From an uncultured Clostridia bacterium (lineage in GTDB: Bacteria > Bacillota > Clostridia > Christensenellales > UBA3700): 5,920 nt of DNA. Positions 1 through 5,535 of this stretch are shown piece by piece. The position numbers were made by a program, and so were the translations under genes. Under the pieces are notes generated by a model, which worked only from the letters and a program-made list of their open reading frames with translations, did no database searches and was not told the origin of the DNA. Position 1 is the first letter of the stretch, and the number at the start of each line of letters is the position of its first letter. Location of the stretch: positions 1 to 5,920 of the forward strand of contig CAMWSW010000066.1 of NCBI GenBank assembly GCA_947176975.1, in the 5' to 3' direction.

Positions 1-2
1 TA

Positions 3-194
3 TACGCAGAGGGCGCAATCGTAAGCTGTACTCTCAAAGAAACCCTTACCAAAGACAAAGAAGGCAAGATAACGATCAACTACGTTGAAGAAGACGCAAA
101 CGAGGAAGGAGTTAAGTATTATCAAATTCCAAAGTTTATGACTTCAGACGACGCGCAAAAATATGCCGAAGCAATTTATGAAGAGGAAAAATAA
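3..194 (+). CDS. C-terminal fragment of an unrecognised protein
   Basis: An open frame enters from the left edge and runs 63 codons to a TAA at 192-194. The other two plus frames hit stops early (frame 1 at its eighth codon, frame 2 by about base 100), so this is the only plausible coding frame here. The fragment is hydrophilic and rich in Lys and Glu, with a charged C-terminus ending in EEEK. It has no membrane segment and a single cysteine. I do not recognise a family. A strong hairpin terminator follows 28 bases after the stop, which supports a real gene end. The N-terminus and start lie outside the window, so function cannot be assigned. Confidence 0.7.
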   Translation, partial: YAEGAIVSCTLKETLTKDKEGKITINYVEEDANEEGVKYYQIPKFMTSDDAQKYAEAIYEEEK

Positions 195-222
195 TTTATC
201 AAATATTGTTAAGTAAATTATT

Positions 223-251
223 AAGGCTGTCGCAATCAAAGCGACAGCCTT
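223..251. terminator. Bidirectional intrinsic terminator between convergent genes
   Basis: A perfect 11-bp stem (AAGGCTGTCGC at 223-233, GCGACAGCCTT at 241-251) encloses a 7-base loop. It is followed on the plus strand by a T-rich tail (ttattattt). On the minus strand the tail reads TAATAATTT, so it can also stop transcription from the right. It lies between the plus-strand gene ending at 194 and the minus-strand SIS gene ending at 278, which is where a shared terminator is expected. Confidence 0.9.
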
Positions 252-277
252 TTATTATTTATTATATCTTATTGATT

Positions 278-1312
278 TTAAAGCGTAATCGTGACTTTAT
301 TGAGGTTTCTCGGGGTATCTACGTTGAGACCCTTTGCAAGTCCTATATTGAGCGCCAAGAGGCTTGCTGCGACGCCGTAGAGCACGGGAGCTTCGAAGAT
401 ATCGGCATCGGGCATTGCGACTGCGTTGGTTGCGCATTCCAAGACTTCGGGGATATTGCTAAACACGGTGAGGTTTGCGCCGGCGGCTTTTGCTCTTTGA
501 GCCATAGTTGTGAATTCTGCGACGCAATTGCCCTTGGGAGCAAGCAAAATTACGTTTGCGGTCTCGTCGAGAAGGGAAAGCGGACCGTGCATAAAGTTGG
601 AAGTCGCAAAAGAGCGACTGAAGATATAACAGCATTCCGTCAACTTCAAAGCGCATTCGTCACTTGTGCCGAGCATAGTGCCGCGGGAAAGTACGATAGC
701 GTCTTTGGAATTTTGCAATTTTTTAGCTACGTCTTTGATTGTCGGGGTGAGGTCGAGTATTTCTTGAATTCTATCTGCCAATTTGTCGTAGTAGTCTACT
801 TCGAAATTACCGGAGAGCGTGCTTGTGAGCATATACAAAGCAAAAAGTTCGCCGATGTAGGTCTTTGTCGCAGCGACGCTCTTTTCTTCTTCTACGTCCA
901 AAAACAGGTGGAAGTCTGCCATTTTGGCAACGGGGCTATCCTCGTTGTTGGTTACGGCAATAGTCATTGCGCCGTTCTTAATAGCGTTTTCCGTTACGGC
1001 AATGGTATCTTTGGACATTCCGCTTTGTGAAATGACAACCATACACGTATGTTTCATGTCAATATCTTTATTGTATATCGTCGTGAGAGACGGACGGTAT
1101 AAGCCGACGTGTATGCCCGTAACGATAGGGCATACGAAAGAGAATACCGTTGCCGCATTGTCGGACGTGCCTCTTGCCAGCGTCAAAATATTGGTAATGC
1201 CTCTTTCCTTAAACGCCTTGTAAATCTCCGGCAAGACGGGCTTGCAGGCTTTTATAGTGCGTTTCATCATAGTAGGCTCACTGAAAATTTCTTGTTGCAT
1301 TAAAGTGGTCAT
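278..1312 (-). CDS. Double-SIS aminosugar-phosphate isomerase/deaminase (GlmS C-domain / NagB-II-like)
   Basis: The 344-residue protein is two SIS (sugar isomerase) domains with no N-terminal glutaminase domain, so it matches the isomerase half of GlmS and stand-alone relatives such as NagB-II, AgaS and FrlB. Visible motifs are ARGTSD (46-51), SQSGMSKDT (95-103), VAATKTY (146-152), SRGT (209-212) and a C-terminal PRNLNKVT. Residues aligning with catalytic E. coli GlmS Lys485, Glu488, His504 and Lys603 are Lys222, Glu225, His241 and Lys339, in exact register, so it is probably active in the cytoplasm on a fructose-6-phosphate or glucosamine-6-phosphate type substrate. The opening (MQQE...) and the VAATK(T/S)Y and KVT.TL endings are closest, from memory, to NagB-II deaminases. 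The exact substrate and direction cannot be read from the sequence. The start is ATG at 1312, preceded by AGAGGT (1318-1323 on the complement) with a 5-base spacer. The gene has its own promoter and ends at the shared terminator. Confidence 0.88.
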   Translation of the reverse strand: MTTLMQQEIFSEPTMMKRTIKACKPVLPEIYKAFKERGITNILTLARGTSDNAATVFSFVCPIVTGIHVGLYRPSLTTIYNKDIDMKHTCMVVISQSGMSKDTIAVTENAIKNGAMTIAVTNNEDSPVAKMADFHLFLDVEEEKSVAATKTYIGELFALYMLTSTLSGNFEVDYYDKLADRIQEILDLTPTIKDVAKKLQNSKDAIVLSRGTMLGTSDECALKLTECCYIFSRSFATSNFMHGPLSLLDETANVILLAPKGNCVAEFTTMAQRAKAAGANLTVFSNIPEVLECATNAVAMPDADIFEAPVLYGVAASLLALNIGLAKGLNVDTPRNLNKVTITL

Positions 1313-1357
1313 ATTTTACCTCTCAACTAGTATTTATTTTTATATTATATTATGTAT

Positions 1358-1386
1358 ATTATATCATAAGTTGTCAGTATAATCAA
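1358..1386 (-). promoter_or_regulatory. Sigma-A promoter of the SIS-domain gene
   Basis: Read on the minus strand, a -35 TTGATT (1381-1386) is separated by 17 bases from a consensus -10 TATAAT (1358-1363). A TG one base upstream makes it an extended -10. Transcription would start near 1351, giving a leader of about 39 bases that includes the AGAGGT ribosome binding site. The promoter lies in the 118-bp gap after the ATPase gene, so the SIS gene can be transcribed independently of it. No terminator is evident in the gap, so read-through is also possible. Confidence 0.8.
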
Positions 1387-1430
1387 TATATACTTTTGTA
1401 TTATATGTAAATAAAAGCAAATGTATTCAC

Positions 1431-2675
1431 TCAATGTAATAAAGAATGTACGAATTGCTCTGCCATACGTCCCGATTTTATTCCGTTGCGGATTGCCCAA
1501 GTCAACGCCTTTTTATCGAGCTCAGCCTCGTCTATTTCAATGCCGCATCTCTTTGCAAGTTCGTGCACTATATTGAGAAACTCCTGTTGGTCGGGAGACG
1601 GATAATATATCGACAGCCCGAAGCGCGCTACGAGAGAGAGTTTTTCGTTCTTGGTATCGGACTTATGAAGTTCGTCCATAGGGTCTATGTCGTTGCCGTC
1701 GCTGTAATGTTCTTTGATAAGGTGTCTGCGGTTGGACGTAGCGTATATCAGCACGTTGTCGGGCTTGACTTCAAGTCCGCCGTCGATGATTGCCTTGAAA
1801 TATTTATATTCCACCTCGAAGTCGTCGAATGACAGGTCGTCAAGATAAAGAATATACTTATAGTTGCGACTTGAGATTTTGCTGATGAGGTCGCTTATAT
1901 ACATAAATTGATGTTTGTAAAGTTCGATTACTCTCAAGCCGTCTTCATAAAACTCGTTGATAAGCGCTTTTATCGTCGAGGACTTACCCGTACCCATATC
2001 TCCGTAGAGAAGCACGTTGTTTGCCTTCTTGCCGTCGAGAAAAGCCTTGGTATTTTGCAATACCTTTTGCTTTTGCAATTCGTATCCCACGAGGTCGTCG
2101 AGGCGCTTGGTGTCCATGCAGGTGATGGGAATGAGTTTTGCGCGATTGTTCTCGTCGACCACTCTGAAGGCTTTGTTTAGCCCCAATTCGCCGACGCCGT
2201 ATGCGCGGTAAAAATCTATAGCAGTATTCAAAAAGTCTTGCGTGGTCTTGCAATTTGACAGCTTTTCGGTAAACTGCGCAATCAAATGCGCGTATGGCAA
2301 CGACGATTGCGCGATTGAGCTTTGGAAATCTCTTATTGAATTGGCTCTGCTTTCCATAGTAGGAAGCAATGAGGGGGAAGTGTTAAAAAGATCCATAAGT
2401 ATACGGAAGTCGTCGTACGCAAAAGATAGCAACGTACCGTTGATATGCTCTTTGCGCTCGCACGCCAAAGAAAAGGTATTTTCGTTGTTGGCAATGAAAT
2501 ATGCGATATAGTATTGCCAACAGTTGCCGCATACAGCGTGCTTTTCGGCAAAATCAACCAACTGTCCAATCAAGTCGAATGCTTGAAGATCGTTTTGGGG
2601 ATAATCCGCCAAGTCCTTTAAAAGAGACTCTTTTAAGTCGAATAGTCTTAAGTTTTTTACTGATTTCAACATCAT
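1431..2675 (-). CDS. DUF815-type AAA+ ATPase
   Basis: This 414-residue protein has an N-terminal region of about 190 residues with no motif I recognise, then a P-loop ATPase domain. Visible elements are Walker A GDMGTGKS (225-232), Walker B ILYLDD (275-280), sensor-1 ATSNRRH (312-318), an arginine in VARFG (Arg351) and a C-terminal SGRMAEQF that looks like sensor 2. The stretch from the conserved EYKYFKAIIDGGLE to the sensor-1 TSNRR is characteristic of the DUF815 family. These are cytoplasmic ATP-dependent remodelling-type proteins of unknown biological role, and the substrate or partner cannot be inferred here. Two adjacent ATG codons (2675 and 2672) could start it. The GAGGTGG ribosome binding site (2680-2686) is only 4 bases from the first and 7 from the second, so the second may be preferred. 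There is no signal peptide or membrane helix. It is divergent from the wall-hydrolase gene. Confidence 0.87.
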   Translation of the reverse strand: MMLKSVKNLRLFDLKESLLKDLADYPQNDLQAFDLIGQLVDFAEKHAVCGNCWQYYIAYFIANNENTFSLACERKEHINGTLLSFAYDDFRILMDLFNTSPSLLPTMESRANSIRDFQSSIAQSSLPYAHLIAQFTEKLSNCKTTQDFLNTAIDFYRAYGVGELGLNKAFRVVDENNRAKLIPITCMDTKRLDDLVGYELQKQKVLQNTKAFLDGKKANNVLLYGDMGTGKSSTIKALINEFYEDGLRVIELYKHQFMYISDLISKISSRNYKYILYLDDLSFDDFEVEYKYFKAIIDGGLEVKPDNVLIYATSNRRHLIKEHYSDGNDIDPMDELHKSDTKNEKLSLVARFGLSIYYPSPDQQEFLNIVHELAKRCGIEIDEAELDKKALTWAIRNGIKSGRMAEQFVHSLLH

Positions 2676-2697
2676 ATTCCACCTCGTGTCAGTTATG

Positions 2698-2727
2698 ATT
2701 ATATACTATAAAACGTCCACTATGCAA
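2698..2727 (-). promoter_or_regulatory. Promoter of the DUF815 ATPase gene
   Basis: On the minus strand a -35 TTGCAT (2722-2727) and a consensus -10 TATAAT (2698-2703) are 18 bases apart. Initiation near 2691 would leave a leader of only about 16-19 bases, just enough for the GAGGTGG ribosome binding site. It is divergent from the plus-strand promoter at 2781-2809. Confidence 0.65.
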
Positions 2728-2780
2728 GGGATAAATTTAAGTTGAAATACTTTTGTTTTCCCATTGCCAAATTTTGTGTG

Positions 2781-2809
2781 TTGAAGTGTGAAATTTTCGA
2801 TGTTAAAAT
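2781..2809 (+). promoter_or_regulatory. Promoter of the NlpC/P60 lipoprotein gene
   Basis: A -35 TTGAAG (2781-2786) is followed after 17 bases by -10 TAAAAT (2804-2809), with TG one base upstream forming an extended -10. Initiation near 2816 gives a leader of about 57 bases. A small hairpin in that leader (GACGG 2834-2838 with CCGTC 2850-2854) sits just ahead of the ribosome binding site GGAGG (2863-2867). Whether the hairpin matters is unknown. Confidence 0.65.
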
Positions 2810-2872
2810 TAAGGTACAGTAAGACTTTGGCTTGACGGCGGGAGAGAAACCGTCGTCTTGCGGGAGGAGAAG

Positions 2873-3778
2873 ATGATAAAGAAAATATCCAAATTGACGA
2901 TGATCGCGTTGTTGATGGGTGCAATATTGGCGATGGGCGCAGTGGGCTGTCAAAGCCGGCTTTCGCCGCAGAATAAAGTTGAATTTGACGATTGGGGCGT
3001 GGATTGGAATGGCTATAATCCCAACGTAAATCCGCCTCAGATAGGCGAAGGGCTAACGCCCGAGATCACCGTACCAAACAACGGCGGGCAAGAGAGCGAA
3101 GTGCCGCCAAGCGAGGTAATCCCTACGACCAATCCCGTTTCCTATACCGCAATGATAAAGAGCGCGACCAATAACCTTAACGTGCGTTCTGCGCCGTCTA
3201 CTGGCGGACAGGTGCTCGGCATGTTGGATAAGGGGGATATGGTGAGATACGAGGGCTTGCAAAACGGCTGGTATAAGACGGTTTATAAGCAAAAGACGGC
3301 GTATATCTATGCGGGCAATAACTATGCTGACGTGGTATATATGAAGCAAGGCAGCGATAAGGTGGAAAGCGTAATTTCCGTGGGAGAAGAGCTGTTGGGG
3401 TATCCCTACGTTTGGGGAAGTCAACGCTATCATTGGGGCAACGGAAAGCTCAACTCAAGCTTTGTTCAAGGTCAATACGACTGCTCTGCGCTCATGCAAT
3501 ATATGTTCTATAAAGGCGCGGGAGTGCTTATGGATCTCAATACCCGCACGCAAGTTCTGCAAGGTAAAAAGGTCGCGCTTGCCGACTTGCAAAGAGGCGA
3601 CGTAATGTTCTTCACCAACGACAGCAGATACGCTTATTCGGGTGTGGAAAGAGTGGGGCACGTGGCGTTGTATCTTGGAGATAATTACATACTTCACACG
3701 GCTTCCGACCATGCGGTAATAGAGGAGATAAGCGCGAAAAGATGGAGTTATTTCATAGTGGCAAAACGCTTTATATAG
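2873..3778 (+). CDS. SH3b-NlpC/P60 lipoprotein, probable cell-wall endopeptidase
   Basis: The 301-residue protein begins with a lipoprotein signal peptide: MIKK, a hydrophobic core, and a lipobox-like AVGC with Cys26 as the predicted lipidation site. A Pro/Asn/Glu-rich linker (about 27-88) leads to a bacterial SH3 domain (about 92-156, with NLNVRSAPS and GWYKT), which in relatives binds peptidoglycan peptides. The NlpC/P60 domain occupies about 164-301. The putative catalytic residues are Cys204 in YDCSA, His263 in RVGHVALYLG and His275 in ILHTAS, matching the Cys-His-His set of Spr-like enzymes. It is therefore likely to cleave gamma-D-Glu-diamino-acid bonds in muropeptides outside the membrane. 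Two small departures are an insertion of about 20 residues between YVWG and the catalytic Cys, and DCSA instead of the usual DCSG. The ATG at 2873 is chosen over an upstream TTG at 2858 because GGGAGGAG ends 3-5 bases before it and the signal peptide then begins canonically. Confidence 0.92.
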   Translation: MIKKISKLTMIALLMGAILAMGAVGCQSRLSPQNKVEFDDWGVDWNGYNPNVNPPQIGEGLTPEITVPNNGGQESEVPPSEVIPTTNPVSYTAMIKSATNNLNVRSAPSTGGQVLGMLDKGDMVRYEGLQNGWYKTVYKQKTAYIYAGNNYADVVYMKQGSDKVESVISVGEELLGYPYVWGSQRYHWGNGKLNSSFVQGQYDCSALMQYMFYKGAGVLMDLNTRTQVLQGKKVALADLQRGDVMFFTNDSRYAYSGVERVGHVALYLGDNYILHTASDHAVIEEISAKRWSYFIVAKRFI

Positions 3779-3801
3779 ATATGGACAAAACGGTAAAATA
3801 T

Positions 3802-3822
3802 TGTCAGATAATTATTTTGACA
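3802..3822. promoter_or_regulatory. Imperfect palindrome, possible PerR/Fur-family operator
   Basis: TGTCA at 3802-3806 is inverted as TGACA at 3818-3822, and the match continues inward with a wobble-type position to give about 7 bp per arm around an AT-rich centre. The inner 15 bases (3806-3820) match the known PerR box pattern TTATAATnATTATAA at 10 of 14 defined positions by eye. It overlaps the TTGACA -35 box of the next promoter, a typical place for a repressor. PerR control of rubrerythrins is established in clostridia, so the context fits. The assignment is inference. Confidence 0.4.
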
Positions 3823-3844
3823 GATGCAAGCATTGCCGTAAAAT
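3817..3844 (+). promoter_or_regulatory. Consensus promoter upstream of the rubrerythrin-like gene
   Basis: A perfect -35 TTGACA (3817-3822) is followed after 16 bases by -10 TAAAAT (3839-3844). Initiation near 3851 would give either a 5' leader of about 220 bases on the rubrerythrin-like mRNA or a separate small RNA. No open frame with a ribosome binding site follows before 4074. A small hairpin CGCA-AAA-TGCG (3860-3870) would lie at the very start of this transcript. Confidence 0.6.
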
Positions 3845-3941
3845 AAAGTTGTGCAATATCGCAAAATGCGTAACAGTATGCGTTTTTAAAGAGTGGCGCA
3901 ATAAAAAACTAACATATGGACAAAACAGTGCAATAAAGTTT

Positions 3942-4013
3942 ACTCTCGGCATTATAAATTTGCCATAATAAATAGTAAAACTACCTCCAAAAACTTACTA
4001 GTACGCCGAGAGT
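3942..4013 (+). ncRNA. Candidate three-stem structured RNA / leader element
   Basis: A perfect 9-bp closing stem, ACTCTCGGC (3942-3950) with GCCGAGAGT (4005-4013), encloses two further possible stems. One is ATTAT/ATAAT (3951-3955 with 3965-3969, 9-base loop). The other is TAGTAA/TTACTA (3973-3978 with 3995-4000, 16-base loop). Together they form a compact three-way junction. The last loop carries CTACCTCC, complementary to a Shine-Dalgarno sequence. Just after the closing stem, TCCTCCC (4016-4022) is complementary to GGGAGGA (4060-4066) at the ribosome binding site of the downstream gene. The closing stem is strong. The two inner stems are AT-rich and could be chance. I recognise no known riboswitch class. 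Confidence 0.4.
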
Positions 4014-4024
4014 TTTCCTCCCTG

Positions 4025-4030
4025 TATAAT
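4025..4030 (+). promoter_or_regulatory. Possible second -10 box close to the rubrerythrin-like gene
   Basis: A perfect TATAAT sits 44 bases before the ATG. No good -35 lies at the right distance: the spot (about 4002-4007) falls in the right arm of the 9-bp inverted repeat. It would therefore need an activator or be inactive. If it is used, the structured element above would be DNA-level control rather than part of the transcript. Confidence 0.35.
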
Positions 4031-4073
4031 CAAGCCTAAAGATGGGCAAGATTGATACGGGGAGGATTTTTTT

Positions 4074-4610
4074 ATGAAAGCAATCGACAAGAGTAATACG
4101 TATGAAAATATAATCAAAGAGCTGGAGAGCAGAGGCAAGAATATGGCGGTGCTGGGCGTCTTTGCGGATAGGGCAAGAGAGCAGGGATATTTTACCGTCG
4201 CCGATAAGCTTGACGAAATTGCCCGTCAAGAGAGCGAGCATTGTAGAGCGCTTTATAGAATAATGCAAGAAGGGGACGAAGTGGATACCCTTGCCAATCT
4301 CATTTACTGCGCGGGACAATTGCACGCGTCGTCTAAGAGATTGAAAGACGCCTTTGCCGTCACTGCAAGACAAGAGGGATTCGAATACGTCGCAGGAATA
4401 ATAGAAGAAGTCGCCAAAGTCGACAGCGCGACTGAAGAAGAACTTAAGGGAGTTATGTCGGACTTGAAGGTCGGCAAATTATATAAAGACGGCAAAGTCG
4501 TAAAGTGGCAATGTATAAAGTGCGGATATGCGTCTCAAGGCGCAAATGCGCCGGAGATATGCCCGTTATGCGCGTCGCAGAAAGGTTTTTTCAGGAAGTT
4601 GCAAAAATAG
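4074..4610 (+). CDS. Rubrerythrin-like protein with a degenerate second half-site and intact rubredoxin domain
   Basis: The 178-residue protein has a ferritin-like four-helix region (about 8-130) and a C-terminal rubredoxin-like domain with CIKC (147-150) and CPLC (163-166), expected to hold one Fe(Cys)4. Rubrerythrins reduce peroxide in the cytoplasm of anaerobes using a diiron site fed by this rubredoxin domain. Helix-1 Glu18 and the E53-x-x-H56 pair align with known ligands. In the second half the usual ligands appear replaced: the GEHEEW motif reads GQLHAS (82-86), and the AKVEAFH motif reads AKVDSAT (114-120). The oxygen-activating diiron site is thus probably altered or lost, while electron-transfer cysteines remain. 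The start is ATG with GGGGAGG (4059-4065) and an 8-base spacer. A long, possibly regulated leader precedes it. Only 41 bases separate it from the response regulator. Confidence 0.85.
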   Translation: MKAIDKSNTYENIIKELESRGKNMAVLGVFADRAREQGYFTVADKLDEIARQESEHCRALYRIMQEGDEVDTLANLIYCAGQLHASSKRLKDAFAVTARQEGFEYVAGIIEEVAKVDSATEEELKGVMSDLKVGKLYKDGKVVKWQCIKCGYASQGANAPEICPLCASQKGFFRKLQK

Positions 4611-4613
4611 TCG

Positions 4614-4643
4614 TTGATTTATTTCCTTGCGCCGTGCTATAAT
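4614..4643 (+). promoter_or_regulatory. Extended -10 promoter of the response regulator, positioned for a leaderless mRNA
   Basis: A -35 TTGATT (4614-4619), 18-base spacer and -10 TATAAT (4638-4643) with TG at 4635-4636 form a strong extended -10 promoter right after the rubrerythrin-like stop. Counting 7 bases from the -10 puts the start at about 4650, two bases before the ATG at 4652. The bases before the ATG (actttcaa) contain no ribosome binding site. Confidence 0.75.
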
Positions 4644-4651
4644 ACTTTCAA

Positions 4652-5335
4652 ATGAAAATTTTGATTATCGACGACAACAACAGATCCAATCAAAGTATTG
4701 CGGAGATTCTCGGCAAACTCGGCTCTTGCGACATCGCGTCCGACGGTGTCGACGGGCTGTATATGGCTGAATCAAAAATATACGACCTCGTCGTACTTGA
4801 ATTGATATTGCCTAAAAAGAGCGGATTTGAAATAATCAGAGATTTGAGAAAGAGCAGTAACTGCCCGATTCTCATCGTATCGGCTTTAAATTCGGTAGAT
4901 AAAAGAATCGAGGGTCTGCGGTTGGGCGCGGACGACTACATAACGAAGCCCTTTAATAAAGACGAGCTGTTGGCAAGGGCGGAAGCAGTATTGCGTAGAT
5001 ATAACAATAATTTCCACAGTAAATACGTTCATCACGATATAGAGCTTGATTATAATACCAAAATGCTCAAGATAAAGGGTGAATACGTCAAGCTTACGGG
5101 AAAGATTTACGATATCCTCGAGTGCTTGGTGCGCAGTCGCAATATAATCGTCCCCAAAGAACAGCTTTTCAACAAAATCTGGGGACTAGACAGCGAGACG
5201 GTGATAACCGTCGTGGAAGTATACGTCTCGAAATTGAGGAAATTACTCGAAGATCACAATTGCGGAGGGTATCTCAAGACAGTCAAGAATCTTGGATATA
5301 TGTGGTCTGATACGAAATTCGCCGACAGTTATTAG
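4652..5335 (+). CDS. OmpR/PhoB-family response regulator with Glu at the phosphorylation site
   Basis: The 227-residue protein has a receiver domain (about 1-117) and a winged-helix DNA-binding domain (about 125-219). The receiver keeps the acidic pocket Asp7-Asp8, the switch Ser77 and Lys99 in the TKPF motif. It also keeps GADDY and the Arg-rich ELLAR...LRR helix typical of the OmpR dimer face. The expected phospho-acceptor in the LDLxLP motif reads VLELILP, so the Asp is Glu50 (codon GAA at 4799-4801). In other receivers Asp-to-Glu changes can mimic phosphorylation. The C-terminal domain has the recognition-helix region TVITVVEVYVSKLRKLL and the wing YLKTVKNLGYMW. No histidine kinase gene adjoins it in this window: the next gene is a lipoprotein. 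The start is ATG at 4652. It lacks a Shine-Dalgarno sequence, unlike the other complete genes here. Confidence 0.9.
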   Translation: MKILIIDDNNRSNQSIAEILGKLGSCDIASDGVDGLYMAESKIYDLVVLELILPKKSGFEIIRDLRKSSNCPILIVSALNSVDKRIEGLRLGADDYITKPFNKDELLARAEAVLRRYNNNFHSKYVHHDIELDYNTKMLKIKGEYVKLTGKIYDILECLVRSRNIIVPKEQLFNKIWGLDSETVITVVEVYVSKLRKLLEDHNCGGYLKTVKNLGYMWSDTKFADSY

Positions 5336-5361
5336 TACCAAGATAAAGCAGTATTTATTCT

Positions 5362-5383
5362 CTTTTAAGAAACTTTTAATAAA
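5362..5383 (+). repeat. Tandem 11-bp direct repeat A
   Basis: CTTTTAAGAAA (5362-5372) is followed immediately by CTTTTAATAAA (5373-5383), with 10 of 11 bases identical. The exact one-turn period suits two winged-helix subunits bound head to tail. It begins 26 bases after the regulator stop codon. Low sequence complexity means chance duplication cannot be excluded for this pair alone. Confidence 0.55.
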
Positions 5384-5387
5384 TCCA

Positions 5388-5409
5388 ATGTAAAATTTAT
5401 GTAAAATTT
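5388..5409 (+). repeat. Tandem 11-bp direct repeat B
   Basis: ATGTAAAATTT is perfectly duplicated at 5388-5398 and 5399-5409, again with an 11-bp period, only 4 bases after repeat A. A looser 10-bp pair, GCATTTTAAC (5416-5425) and GCATTTTTAG (5426-5435), follows. Confidence 0.65.
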
Positions 5410-5535
5410 AAAAAAGCATTTTAACGCATTTTTAGTGCTATTCATCGCTTCGCATACTAGATATTGTGTAAGATGTGCTAAAAATATCCCTCGTGGTTAT
5501 CGTCTGTCGTACGCGTATATATAGGCGACAAAAAA

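Larger units (their letters stand above)
3779..3926 (+). repeat. 13-bp direct repeat pair in the rubrerythrin upstream region
   Basis: The 13-mer ATATGGACAAAAC occurs at 3779-3791 and again at 3914-3926, 135 bp apart. The first copy overlaps the region just past the lipoprotein stop. The core TGGACA resembles a -35 box. A second shared word, AATAAAGTT, is present at 3842-3850 and 3932-3940. The repeats could mark a regulator site or a small duplication, and I see no further copies in the window. Confidence 0.55.

Noticed and set aside
206..1030. Long plus-strand open frame opposite the SIS gene
   Set aside because: It lies antisense to a protein with clear conserved catalytic motifs, begins inside the terminator region and has no ribosome binding site or recognisable domain. 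It is a coding shadow.
2769..2798. AAATTTT words 22 bp apart and GTGTG words 10 bp apart around the wall-hydrolase promoter
   Set aside because: They are short, low-complexity and inconsistent in spacing. They are not strong enough to class with the 11-bp tandem repeats further right.
2858..2872. Upstream TTG start for the NlpC/P60 protein
   Set aside because: It would place five charged residues ahead of the signal peptide and read through the ribosome binding site. The ATG at 2873 is correctly spaced.
3860..3887. Hairpin CGCA/TGCG followed by five T as a terminator for the lipoprotein gene
   Set aside because: The stem is only 4 bp and has two competing 3' partners, which is too weak to call a terminator.
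5429..5484. TTTTTAG ... CTAAAAA inverted repeat and GTGCTA direct repeat in the last gap
   Set aside because: The arms are AT-rich and about 40 bases apart with no U-tract or gene relation, so this is expected by chance in such sequence.
5505..5535. TGTCG/CGACA inverted repeat as a terminator after the response regulator
   Set aside because: It is followed by an A-run, not a T-run, on the plus strand, and on the minus strand the T-run precedes the stem. The 16-base loop and 5-bp stem are weak.
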